Part shown: piece after piece, positions 42,634-50,808 of the stretch
Layout of the letters: every line of letters starts with the position of its first letter
Position numbering within the stretch: the stretch's first letter is position 1
From: Bacteroidota bacterium
Lineage (GTDB): Bacteria > Bacteroidota > Bacteroidia > Chitinophagales > Chitinophagaceae
Length of the DNA: 64,000 nt
Direction of reading: 5' to 3'
Assembly (NCBI GenBank): GCA_023386045.1
Contig: JAEWKK010000028.1
Span: 1 to 64,000, forward strand
Position numbers and translations under genes: made by a program
The notes under the pieces: generated by a model
Told to the model about the DNA's origin: nothing
Seen by the model: the letters and a program-made list of their open reading frames with translations, nothing else
The model's database searches: none

Positions 42634-44277
42634 TCACATTCCCTCGCTTTCTCCCAGCAAAAACGGATAACGGTAATCAACCGGAGGTACAAAGGTTTCC
42701 TTGATGGTCCTGGCGCTTAGCCAGCGATATAGATTGAGTTGTGATCCTGCCTTATCATTTGTACCACTTGCTCTGGCACCTCCAAAAGGCTGCTGACCAA
42801 CCACGGCTCCCGTTGGCTTGTCGTTGATATAGAAGTTACCGGCAGCATGTCTTAGTTTATTGGTAGCCAGTTCCACTGCATACCTGTCCTGCGCAATCAC
42901 GGAACCTGTAAGAGCATAAGGTGAGGTGTTGTCAACGAGTTCCAGCGCTCCTTCAAAATTATTCTCATCATAAGTATGGATGGTGAGCACAGGACCAAAG
43001 ATCTCCTCACACATGGAAACATATTTGGGATCCAGGGCTTCAATGATGGTAGGATGAATAAAATAACCCTTGCTCTTATCGTAGTTTCCTCCCACTAAAA
43101 TCCTTGCATTGCTGTTGTTCTTAGCGTTGTCAATATATTTTGCAATGCGGTCAAAACTTTTTTCATCAATCACCGCATTGATAAAATTGCTGGTATCTTC
43201 TACCGTGCCCATACTAAAAGAGTTCACACCATCTACCAGCAATTGCTTCACTTCATCTGCCATATTCGATGGAATATAAGCCCTTGAAGCAGCAGAACAT
43301 TTTTGTCCCTGGTATTCAAAAGCGCCACGCAACAATGCTGTTGCCACCACCTTGGGATCTGCAGTTCTGTGAGCGATCACAAAATCCTTTCCTCCCGTTT
43401 CTCCCACGATCCTCGGATAAGATTTATAGTTGGCGATGTTTTCACCAATGCTCTTCCACATCTGGTTGAACACACCGGTAGAACCTGTAAAATGTACACC
43501 GGCAAAATCACGGTGCGATAAACACACTCTTCCGATGGTAGGACCATCAACATAGATCAGGTTGATGACACCATCAGGCAGGCCGGCTTCTCTTAAGATC
43601 CTCATGAACATCTGGGCGGAATAGATCTGCGTGTTGGCAGGTTTCCAAACCACCACATTGCCACACATGGCAGCAGATGTTGGAAGATTACCACCAATAG
43701 CGGTGAAATTGAATGGTGTTACTGCCAGCACAAAACCTTCGAGTGGACGATACTCCATCCTGTTATGCATTCCTGGAGCACTAATCGGTTGCTGCTTATA
43801 GATCTCACTTAAGAAATGAACATTGAAACGAATGAAGTCGATGAGTTCACAGGCACTGTCAATCTCTGCCTGGAAAGCATTCTTGCTTTGTCCCAGCATG
43901 GTTGTGCCATTCATGTGATAGCGATATTTTGTGGAGATCAGGTCGGCGGCACGGAGAAAAATATTGGCCCTGTTCTCCCAACTCATATTCGCCCAGTCCT
44001 CTTTTGCAGCCAGTGCCGCATCAATTGCCTGGCGAACATGGGCTTCAGTTCCTGCATGAAAATATCCCAGCGTATGTGTCAGCTCGTGAGGTGGATGAAT
44101 AGCCTGTTTGGTACCAGTTCTCACTTCTTCCCCACCTATATACATGGGGATATCCATTTCCTGGGATTTTAATTCGGCCAAAGTGTTTTTCAAAGCCTTT
44201 CTTTCAGCTGATCCCGGGGCATAACTATGTACCGGCTCATTCACCGGCATGGGGTAAGAAAAATATCCTAAGTCCAT
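42634..44277 (-). CDS. pruA: L-glutamate gamma-semialdehyde (P5C) dehydrogenase
   Basis: 547 aa. Aldehyde dehydrogenase motifs: FTGSTGVFN, catalytic Glu in IVGETGGKD, catalytic Cys in YQGQKCSAASR, and FGPVLTIH. The N-terminus (PVNEPVHSYAPGS) and length match P5C dehydrogenases of the Bacteroidota/eukaryotic type. It oxidises glutamate semialdehyde to glutamate, the second step of proline catabolism. Minus strand, 34 nt downstream of prfB. Confidence 0.95.
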   Translation of the reverse strand: MDLGYFSYPMPVNEPVHSYAPGSAERKALKNTLAELKSQEMDIPMYIGGEEVRTGTKQAIHPPHELTHTLGYFHAGTEAHVRQAIDAALAAKEDWANMSWENRANIFLRAADLISTKYRYHMNGTTMLGQSKNAFQAEIDSACELIDFIRFNVHFLSEIYKQQPISAPGMHNRMEYRPLEGFVLAVTPFNFTAIGGNLPTSAAMCGNVVVWKPANTQIYSAQMFMRILREAGLPDGVINLIYVDGPTIGRVCLSHRDFAGVHFTGSTGVFNQMWKSIGENIANYKSYPRIVGETGGKDFVIAHRTADPKVVATALLRGAFEYQGQKCSAASRAYIPSNMADEVKQLLVDGVNSFSMGTVEDTSNFINAVIDEKSFDRIAKYIDNAKNNSNARILVGGNYDKSKGYFIHPTIIEALDPKYVSMCEEIFGPVLTIHTYDENNFEGALELVDNTSPYALTGSVIAQDRYAVELATNKLRHAAGNFYINDKPTGAVVGQQPFGGARASGTNDKAGSQLNLYRWLSARTIKETFVPPVDYRYPFLLGESEGM

Positions 44278-44311
44278 AACTGATCTTTAAATTTTATTTT
44301 GATTATCGATC

Positions 44312-45404
44312 CTAAGCTTCCTGTTCTTTTTCCATCATCAGGTAAGCCTTGATAAATCCATCCAGGTCTCCATCCATCACGGGTCCCACGTTTCCTACTT
44401 CATATTCGGTACGGTGGTCCTTGATCATCTTATAAGGATGGAAAACATAACTGCGAATCTGGCTTCCCCACTCAATTTTCTTCTTATTGGCATTGGCTGC
44501 ATTCTTTGCCGCTTCACGTTTGCGCAACTCTTCTTCATAGAGCCGGCTTTTCAGCATCTGCATGGCCTTCTCCCTGTTACCGATCTGCGATCTTTCGGTT
44601 TGACAAACCACTACAATGCCAGTAGGAATGTGTGTAAGGAATACCTTGGTCTCCACTTTGTTTACGTTCTGACCACCGGCACCACCACTTCGTGCAGTTT
44701 CCATTTTTACTTCGCTGTCTTTCACTTCAATATTGATGCTGTCATCAACAAGAGGATATACAAAAACTGAAGCAAATGAAGTATGCCTCCGGGCATTGGA
44801 ATCAAAAGGTGAGATCCGCACCAGGCGGTGCACGCCGCTTTCTGCTTTGAGAAAGCCATAGGCAAAAGGTCCGTCAAACTGAAGTGTGCAGGTTTTGATA
44901 CCGGCGCCATCACCGTCTACCCAGTCAAGAACCGTTACTGTCCATCCCTGCTTCTCACCATACATCCTGTACATGCGGGAAAGGATCTCAGCCCAGTCCT
45001 GGCTTTCAGTACCACCTGCTCCTGAATTGATCTGAAGCACCGCAGGGAGTTCATCCTCCGGTTCATTCAGGGTACTCTTGAATTCTGCTTCTTCAATGGC
45101 ATTGATGGCCTTATCATAGGCTGCTTTCACATCCTCTTCATTGCCTTCTCCTTCTTTCCAGAATTCAAAAAGCACGGCAAAATCTTCCACCAGTGTATGG
45201 ACCTCTTCATATAGGTTTACCCAATATTCACTGAGCTTGATCTCTTTTAATATGGCAGTTGCCCTTTTATTATCGTCCCAGAAGCCGGGCGCAAGCGAAA
45301 GTTGTTTATCCTGGTTTATTTTATCACGTCTGTTATCGACGTCAAAGAAACCTCCTCAGGACAGCCACACGGTCCCTCATATCTTTCAAATGTTCTTGTG
45401 TCAT
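44312..45404 (-). CDS. prfB: Peptide chain release factor 2 with programmed +1 frameshift
   Basis: 363 aa in two frames. ATG 45404 opens a 20-codon frame ending CTT (45347-45345) TGA (45344-45342). The +1 frame resumes at GAC (45343-45341) and runs to 44312. The shift site has AGGAGG (45356-45351), 3 nt, CTT-TGA-C, the classic RF2 autoregulation cassette. The tripeptide/GGQ region (SGGAGGQNVNK) is intact. RF2 reads UGA and UAA. Reading the 3' part alone would give a false 292-aa start at 45190. Confidence 0.95.
45341..45356 (-). promoter_or_regulatory. Programmed +1 frameshift site of prfB
   Basis: AGGAGG-TTT-CTT-TGA-C on the minus strand. The Shine-Dalgarno-like hexamer is at the canonical 3-nt spacing from CTT, and the in-frame UGA is the RF2 stop codon. 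Confidence 0.95.
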
Positions 45405-45546
45405 AGCGCGCAAAGATAAGGTGGTGAGATGAGAATTAAGTTGACTGGCAAGCCACTCGGGTATGGAATCCTCTCCCGGATTGTTATAAACCCGTCAAAA
45501 GATGGAGATCCAGGCCTCATCATTCGTCTGCTGATCATAGTTTTGG

Positions 45547-45554
45547 TAAATTTG
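45547..45554 (+). promoter_or_regulatory. -7 box (TAAATTTG) immediately before the IscA-like gene
   Basis: Exact TAnnTTTG with only CGGG before the ATG at 45559, again predicting a leaderless transcript. Confidence 0.5.
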
Positions 45555-45558
45555 CGGG

Positions 45559-45903
45559 ATGGAAACGACAACTCAATCTCCTATAAAATTCACTTCTTCA
45601 GCAGTAAAAGAGATCAGGCGACTGATGTCCGAAGATGGCTTTGGAGCAGGTAAGCATCTCAGGATCGGCGTGAAGGGCGGAGGCTGCACTGGACTGACCT
45701 ATGTACTTCAATTTGATGAAAAGAAAGAGAGCGATAAGGAAATGGAATTTGAGGGTCTTCCTTTTATCATGGACAGGTCTCACGAGATCTATCTCTATGG
45801 TATGGAAATTAACTGGGAAGGCGGTTTGAACAGCCGTGGATTTACCTTCAACAATCCCAATGCTTCTTCTACCTGTGGCTGTGGTTCTTCCTTTGCTGTT
45901 TAA
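45559..45903 (+). CDS. IscA/ErpA/HesB-family iron-sulfur assembly protein
   Basis: 114 aa. The three conserved cysteines are C43 (GGGCTGLTY) and C106/C108 (CGCGSSF). Normal A-type carrier length. It holds or transfers Fe-S clusters or iron to apoproteins. Monocistronic between a -7 box and a terminator. Confidence 0.95.
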   Translation: METTTQSPIKFTSSAVKEIRRLMSEDGFGAGKHLRIGVKGGGCTGLTYVLQFDEKKESDKEMEFEGLPFIMDRSHEIYLYGMEINWEGGLNSRGFTFNNPNASSTCGCGSSFAV

Positions 45904-45924
45904 GAACATGAATCATATTTAATC

Positions 45925-45946
45925 AAAGTCCCGTGAGGGACTTTTT
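45925..45946 (+). terminator. Rho-independent terminator
   Basis: 8-bp stem AAAGTCCC/GGGACTTT with loop GTGA and a T run, 22 nt past the IscA-like stop. Confidence 0.88.
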
Positions 45947-46023
45947 TGTTATCATCAACTTAGTTGAAGATTGCTTATCTCCCTATCTCTGAAGCCAGCT
46001 TTCCATCAAACATCGAACTACCT

Positions 46024-46031
46024 TATTTTTG
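46024..46031 (+). promoter_or_regulatory. -7 box (TATTTTTG) for the mutase operon
   Basis: TAnnTTTG match 17 nt before the ATG at 46049. Confidence 0.5.
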
Positions 46032-46048
46032 CGCCCTAACAACTTTCC

Positions 46049-46546
46049 ATGGAAGATTCAACCATCAGTCTTGTTATTGCCATTGCTGCTTTCATCCTGG
46101 CCCTGTTCTCATTGCTGAATAAACACAAACCCCAGCAAACAGCCGATGAAAGCTTTGCCTCCAAGCCCCTGCGCCTGCAGGCTTATGAACGACTTGTTTT
46201 GCTTTGTGAGCGTATTTCATTTCCCAGCCTTATCAGCAGGGTAAGTCTGCCAGGCGTTTCTGCAAGGGAAATGCAGATGCTGCTCATAGAATCCATAAAG
46301 CAGGAGTATGAATACAACGTTACGCAACAGGTTTATGTGAGTACGCTTGCCTGGGATGCAGTGAGAAATTTGAGAGACCAGACCATGCTGATCATCAACC
46401 AGGTGGCCAACATGCTGCCGCCCAATGCAACTTCTGCTGACCTGAACAAACAATTGCTTGAAGTGATCCTTGGTCAGCAGGACAAGGCCCTGCATACAAT
46501 TGTACTTGATACACTCACGCAGGAAGCGAAACGAGTGATGCAATAA
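46049..46546 (+). CDS. Hypothetical single-TM protein preceding the mutase
   Basis: 165 aa. An N-terminal TM helix (residues about 7-23) is followed by a soluble, helix-rich domain (YERLVLLCERI, REMQMLLIESIKQEYEYNV). No catalytic motif. It ends 8 nt before the mutase gene, so the two are probably co-translated. I do not recognise a family. Confidence 0.78.
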   Translation: MEDSTISLVIAIAAFILALFSLLNKHKPQQTADESFASKPLRLQAYERLVLLCERISFPSLISRVSLPGVSAREMQMLLIESIKQEYEYNVTQQVYVSTLAWDAVRNLRDQTMLIINQVANMLPPNATSADLNKQLLEVILGQQDKALHTIVLDTLTQEAKRVMQ

Positions 46547-46554
46547 CTACCAAC

Positions 46555-48102
46555 ATGAGTGAAAACAAACTGACTGACAGCGGCATCGAGATTAAAAAAT
46601 TATACTGCGAGCCAGTAGCCATGACAGAGCAGCCTGGTGAATTTCCTTTTACACGTGGCGTGCAACCCGATATGTACAGGGGAAAGCTCTGGACCATGAG
46701 ACAATATGCCGGCTTCTCAACAGCTGAAGAAAGCAATAAACGGTATCACTATTTATTATCTCAGGGTGTAATGGGACTCAGTGTGGCATTTGATCTTCCT
46801 ACACAAATCGGATACGACAGCGACCATGCACTTGCTGAAGGTGAAGTAGGTAAAGTTGGTGTTGCCATTGATTCAATGGATGATATCAACACGCTCTTCA
46901 AAGGAATCAAACTGGAAGATGTGTCCACTTCCATGACCATCAATGCAACAGCTTTCATCCTTCTATCATTTTATGTGGCACAGGCAAAACGCCAGGGCGC
47001 TGACCTCAAAAAGATCACAGGCACCATACAAAATGATATTCTTAAGGAATATGCCGCACGAGGCACTTATATCTATCCACCCAAGCCTTCCATGCGCATC
47101 ATCACGGATATTTTTGAATGGTGCAGTAAGGAATTGCCGAAGTGGAATACGATCTCAATCTCCGGTTATCACATCCGCGAAGCAGGAAGTACAGCGGTGC
47201 AGGAAATTGCCTTTACACTAAGTAACGGAAAGGCATACGTGAAAGCGGCACTGGAAAAAGGACTTGACATCAATGTGTTTGGAAAAAGGCTTTCATTCTT
47301 TTTCAATGCACATAACCATTTGTTTGAAGAAGTAGCGAAGTTCCGTGCTGCTAGAAGAATGTGGGCACGCATGATGAAAGAAATGGGCGCTACCGATCCC
47401 AAGGCCATGATGCTGCGTTTTCATACACAAACCGGTGGCAGCACACTCACCGCGCAGCAGCCGCTGAATAATATTTCAAGGGTCACGATTCAAACACTTG
47501 CAGCCGTACTCGGAGGCACTCAGTCATTGCATACCAATGGTTACGATGAAGCATTGAGTCTGCCAACAGAAGAAGCAGCAAGGATCGCATTAAGAACACA
47601 GCAGATCGTTGCTTTTGAAAGTGGTGCGCCTGATACGGTGGATCCTCTTGCGGGCTCTTTCTTTGTTGAACAATTAACCAATGAAGTCGAAGAAAATGCC
47701 TGGAAGCTGATGGCAAAGATCGATGCCATGGGTGGCAGTGTAATGGCCATCGAACAAGGTTTTATACAGGACGAAATTGCAAGAAGCGCTTACGAATACC
47801 AGCGCAATATTGAATCTGGTCAAAAGATCATTGTTGGCCTGAATAAATTCCAGCTGAAGGAAGAGGACAAAATACCCGGATTCAAAATCGATGACAGTAT
47901 ACGCGAACAGCAATCGCAAAGACTTAAAGCATTAAAAGAAAGAAGAGATGCTTCCAAAGTGCAGCAGTGTCTAGAAGAGATCAGGCAAAAAGCCGTGAGC
48001 GGCGAAAACCTCATGCCTTCCGTGATCGATGCTGTTGAACATGACTGCACCCTGGGCGAAGTGGCAGATGTATTGAGAAGCGTGTTTGGCGAGTTTCAGT
48101 GA
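46555..48102 (+). CDS. Methylmalonyl-CoA mutase catalytic (N-terminal) subunit
   Basis: 515 aa TIM barrel only: FTRGVQPDMYRGKLWTMRQYAG, FDLPTQIGYDSDH, RFHTQTGGSTLTAQQP and FVEQLTNEVEE motifs. The B12-binding C-terminal domain of the long form is absent, so a separate B12-binding subunit must exist elsewhere. It interconverts (R)-methylmalonyl-CoA and succinyl-CoA, or a related acyl-CoA isomer. Preceded by the single-TM protein. Confidence 0.9.
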   Translation: MSENKLTDSGIEIKKLYCEPVAMTEQPGEFPFTRGVQPDMYRGKLWTMRQYAGFSTAEESNKRYHYLLSQGVMGLSVAFDLPTQIGYDSDHALAEGEVGKVGVAIDSMDDINTLFKGIKLEDVSTSMTINATAFILLSFYVAQAKRQGADLKKITGTIQNDILKEYAARGTYIYPPKPSMRIITDIFEWCSKELPKWNTISISGYHIREAGSTAVQEIAFTLSNGKAYVKAALEKGLDINVFGKRLSFFFNAHNHLFEEVAKFRAARRMWARMMKEMGATDPKAMMLRFHTQTGGSTLTAQQPLNNISRVTIQTLAAVLGGTQSLHTNGYDEALSLPTEEAARIALRTQQIVAFESGAPDTVDPLAGSFFVEQLTNEVEENAWKLMAKIDAMGGSVMAIEQGFIQDEIARSAYEYQRNIESGQKIIVGLNKFQLKEEDKIPGFKIDDSIREQQSQRLKALKERRDASKVQQCLEEIRQKAVSGENLMPSVIDAVEHDCTLGEVADVLRSVFGEFQ

Positions 48103-48108
48103 GTTCCT

Positions 48109-48260
48109 TGTCACCCTGTAAGGGGTCATCCTGGTAAGGATCATCCTGTAAGACGTTGTGCCCTTCGTGGTTCTTGGTGTCCTTCGTGATCCCAAAAAAC
48201 TTCAGAGTGGAGAAAAACAGCCGTACCACGAAGGGCATTAAGAAAAACACAAGGAACACA
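48109..48260. repeat. Intergenic repeats: 15-nt tandem and CCTTCGTGGT inverted element
   Basis: Three imperfect copies of TCATCCTGTAAGG-like units (48109-48154), then CCTTCGTGG-rich words and a perfect 13-bp inverted pair TGCCCTTCGTGGT (48159-48171) and ACCACGAAGGGCA (48225-48237). The stretch looks like an intergenic repeat element, not coding DNA. Confidence 0.65.
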
Positions 48261-48317
48261 AAGTTGGTTCAGAGGTTTAATAATTGATATTGAACATATT
48301 TACTAATGAGTAAAATA

Positions 48318-48348
48318 TAAATGCCGGGGCTTGCTGCTCCGGCATTTA
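48318..48348. terminator. Hairpin between the mutase and DUF4142 genes
   Basis: 10-bp stem TAAATGCCGG/CCGGCATTTA with an 11-nt loop. The T tail is weak, so it is a possible rather than certain terminator. Confidence 0.5.
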
Positions 48349-48365
48349 TCAATCAGATCTGAATT

Positions 48366-48953
48366 TTACAATCCCTTCCTGATCGCCTGGACAGAATCAT
48401 AATGTTTTTGCAACACTGGCAAGGTAGCGCCGGCCCAGCTCTTTAATTGCGCGTCCGTGGCAGACTGTGACTGCTTTTGAAATTTATCTATGTCTTTCTT
48501 ATGGTCTTCAGTCATCATGCTCATATAAGACCTGTCAAAAGCCTTTCCATTCAATTTTCTTAACTGGTCCAGTTGTTTTTTCATCTTGGCAGGAAGACTG
48601 TCAGGTATCATGATTCTTCCACTGACCATAGTCTTCAATTCATTATTGGCCTTGCCATGATCGGCCACCATCATGGATCCAAAGTCTTTTACCCGTTGGT
48701 TCGCTGCATTCTGCTGGGCAAGAGTACCCGCCTCTACCTCCATCATTCCTCCCATGGCCGCTTCCATCACAAAAGCAGAATCCCCACTGCTAAATGGAGT
48801 GGTATTCACAGGAGTGGTATTCATGGTATTGGTGGTTTCAGGCATATTCATAGTGGTACTGTCATCAGATGTTGTTGTGGATGAGTTGTCGTTACATGAC
48901 CAGGTGAAGAAACCCAATGCAACAATGGCCAGAGAAAAAAATCGCTTTTTCAT
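48366..48953 (-). CDS. DUF4142 lipoprotein
   Basis: 195 aa. SPII signal with lipobox WSC (FFTWSCND, Cys20) and a long Thr/Asn linker (residues 21-60), then a DUF4142 ferritin-like helical bundle (FVMEAAMGGMMEVEAGTLAQ, RVKDFGSMMVADHGKANNEL). The family is common in soil bacteria; function unknown. The D-H-x-K-A motif may bind metal. Confidence 0.9.
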   Translation of the reverse strand: MKKRFFSLAIVALGFFTWSCNDNSSTTTSDDSTTMNMPETTNTMNTTPVNTTPFSSGDSAFVMEAAMGGMMEVEAGTLAQQNAANQRVKDFGSMMVADHGKANNELKTMVSGRIMIPDSLPAKMKKQLDQLRKLNGKAFDRSYMSMMTEDHKKDIDKFQKQSQSATDAQLKSWAGATLPVLQKHYDSVQAIRKGL

Positions 48954-49118
48954 AATAGAGGTTTTGAGCAGAGAATCGCATAAAATTTATGCCAGTTAAA
49001 CGCTGGTCTTTTTATGCAGATATTCAACAATCCATAAATCAAACCCGCTCCTAACAACCTTAAACCGAGGAAGATTTCCATCATAAAAATGGTTTACTTT
49101 GTTTCAACATACTCAGCC

Positions 49119-50633
49119 ATGAAAAAATTGAACTGCCTGATCCTGACGCTGCTTATCAGTCTGGGACTTTTTGCTCAAACCCCTTCTTTCATTAAAGACA
49201 GTCTTGACAATTACATCAATAAGGGCTTAAAGGACTGGGACCTCCCCGGGCTTTCCATCGTGATTGTAAAAGATGGAAAAGTGGTTTTAATGAAGGGTTA
49301 TGGAGTAAAGAATATCAGTACCCGGCAGCCAGTGGATGAGAACACTTTGTTCATGATCGCGAGCAATACCAAACTATTTACAGGTACTGCACTGGCGCAT
49401 TTAGAAACAAGAGGAAAGATTTCACTGAACGACAAGGTCACCAAATATTTCCCGGATTACCGGCTTTATGATTCCATCACTACTGCACAGGTTACCCTGC
49501 GTGACCTGCTCACACATCGCATCGGCACCAAAACCTTCCAGGGAGATTTTACTTTCTGGAATACAAAGTTGAATCGCAAAGAAATCATCAATAAAATGCG
49601 CCTGCTGAAACCTACGGGAATCTTCAGGCAGGACTATGGTTATTGCAACAGTTGTTTTTTAACCGCTGGTGAAGTGATCCCTGTTGTGACAGGAAAATCA
49701 TGGGAAGACTTTATCCAGGACAGCATCATCACACCCTTGCAAATGAAACAAACAATGGTCTTGTCAACCGGCGTTGAAAAACAATCCAATGTTGCTACTC
49801 CTTATACTACTTCTTATACCAACACTTTGCAACCTGTTGTTTACGACAATTGGAACAACCTCGCTCCTGCTGCCAGTATCATCAGCAACGTATCAGACCT
49901 TTCACACTGGTTAATGATGCAACTCGACAGCGGCAGGTACAATAATGAAAGAATTCTTCCCTGGGCCACCTTACAAAAAACAAGAGATGTCAACATCATT
50001 ACAGGAAGCAGGAAATCCTCAGCCTTCCCCATGCATTTCAGAGGTTATGGACTGGGTTTATTTGCAGCTGATTATAATGGAAGACAACTCTACTGGCATA
50101 CCGGTGGTGCAGGCGGCATGGTGTCCAATGTTTGTTTTGTTCCTGAAGAAAAACTGGGCATCGCCATATTAACCAATAATGATAACCAAAGTTTTTTTGA
50201 AGCACTACGCTATCAGGTGCTCGATGCTTATCTCAATGTACCCTGGGTGGATAGAAGCCAGCAGCAACTGGGCGGATTCAAAAAAGAAATGCAAAACCAG
50301 GTGGATGAGATCAAAGGATGGAAAGCGCGCCTGAAAGATGCAAAGCCACCACTTCCTTTAACTGCTTATGCAGGCAATTATAGCAATGAATTGAATGGAA
50401 ACATCACTATCAAACCCGAGGGAAAAGGATTAATGATCAGTTTTGAAACCAAGCCCGATCTCAATGCAAGACTTGATTATCTCGACAATGGTGAATGGCT
50501 GATGCAATACAACAATATCGAATACGGCATCTTCCTCATCAAATTTGAGATCAGGGATAACAAAGTGTATTCAGTAACCACAAGGCAAAATGAATTCGTG
50601 GAATACGATCCTTATACCTACATCAAAAAATAA
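49119..50633 (+). CDS. Serine hydrolase, class C beta-lactamase / DD-peptidase family, with C-terminal DUF3471-like domain
   Basis: 504 aa from ATG 49119. Signal peptide to FAQ. Active-site S82-N-T-K85 (SxxK), Y-C-N motif (YGYCNS) and HTGG are present. The C-terminal 100 residues (LTAYAGNYSN...) are a DUF3471-type beta domain. The family covers peptidases, esterases and lactamases, and no resistance role can be claimed. Monocistronic. Confidence 0.9.
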   Translation: MKKLNCLILTLLISLGLFAQTPSFIKDSLDNYINKGLKDWDLPGLSIVIVKDGKVVLMKGYGVKNISTRQPVDENTLFMIASNTKLFTGTALAHLETRGKISLNDKVTKYFPDYRLYDSITTAQVTLRDLLTHRIGTKTFQGDFTFWNTKLNRKEIINKMRLLKPTGIFRQDYGYCNSCFLTAGEVIPVVTGKSWEDFIQDSIITPLQMKQTMVLSTGVEKQSNVATPYTTSYTNTLQPVVYDNWNNLAPAASIISNVSDLSHWLMMQLDSGRYNNERILPWATLQKTRDVNIITGSRKSSAFPMHFRGYGLGLFAADYNGRQLYWHTGGAGGMVSNVCFVPEEKLGIAILTNNDNQSFFEALRYQVLDAYLNVPWVDRSQQQLGGFKKEMQNQVDEIKGWKARLKDAKPPLPLTAYAGNYSNELNGNITIKPEGKGLMISFETKPDLNARLDYLDNGEWLMQYNNIEYGIFLIKFEIRDNKVYSVTTRQNEFVEYDPYTYIKK

Positions 50634-50808
50634 AATTGCAGAAGGCTTCAGAAGCATTTCATCATAGCAGATGTTGCTACCAATTTAGTAGGTGATTGGC
50701 TTTAATTGAAGTGATAGTTATGTACCCAGCTGCATTACTACTATGAAGCTTTTGTTGCGTCGCACACTTCAGCACAGGTAATTGCTTCAGCAAAATAGGG
50801 TACATTAT

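Noticed and set aside
44312..45190. RF2 as a truncated 292-aa protein
   Set aside because: The N-terminal part is present in the +1-related frame with a perfect frameshift cassette, so the gene is complete.
47674..48259. Minus-strand ORFs over the mutase 3' end and repeats
   Set aside because: They overlap a conserved gene and the repeat element and show no protein-family features.
49119..50633. Antibiotic-resistance beta-lactamase
   Set aside because: SxxK, YxN and HTGG motifs are shared by peptidases and esterases, and the DUF3471-like tail favours a non-lactamase role.
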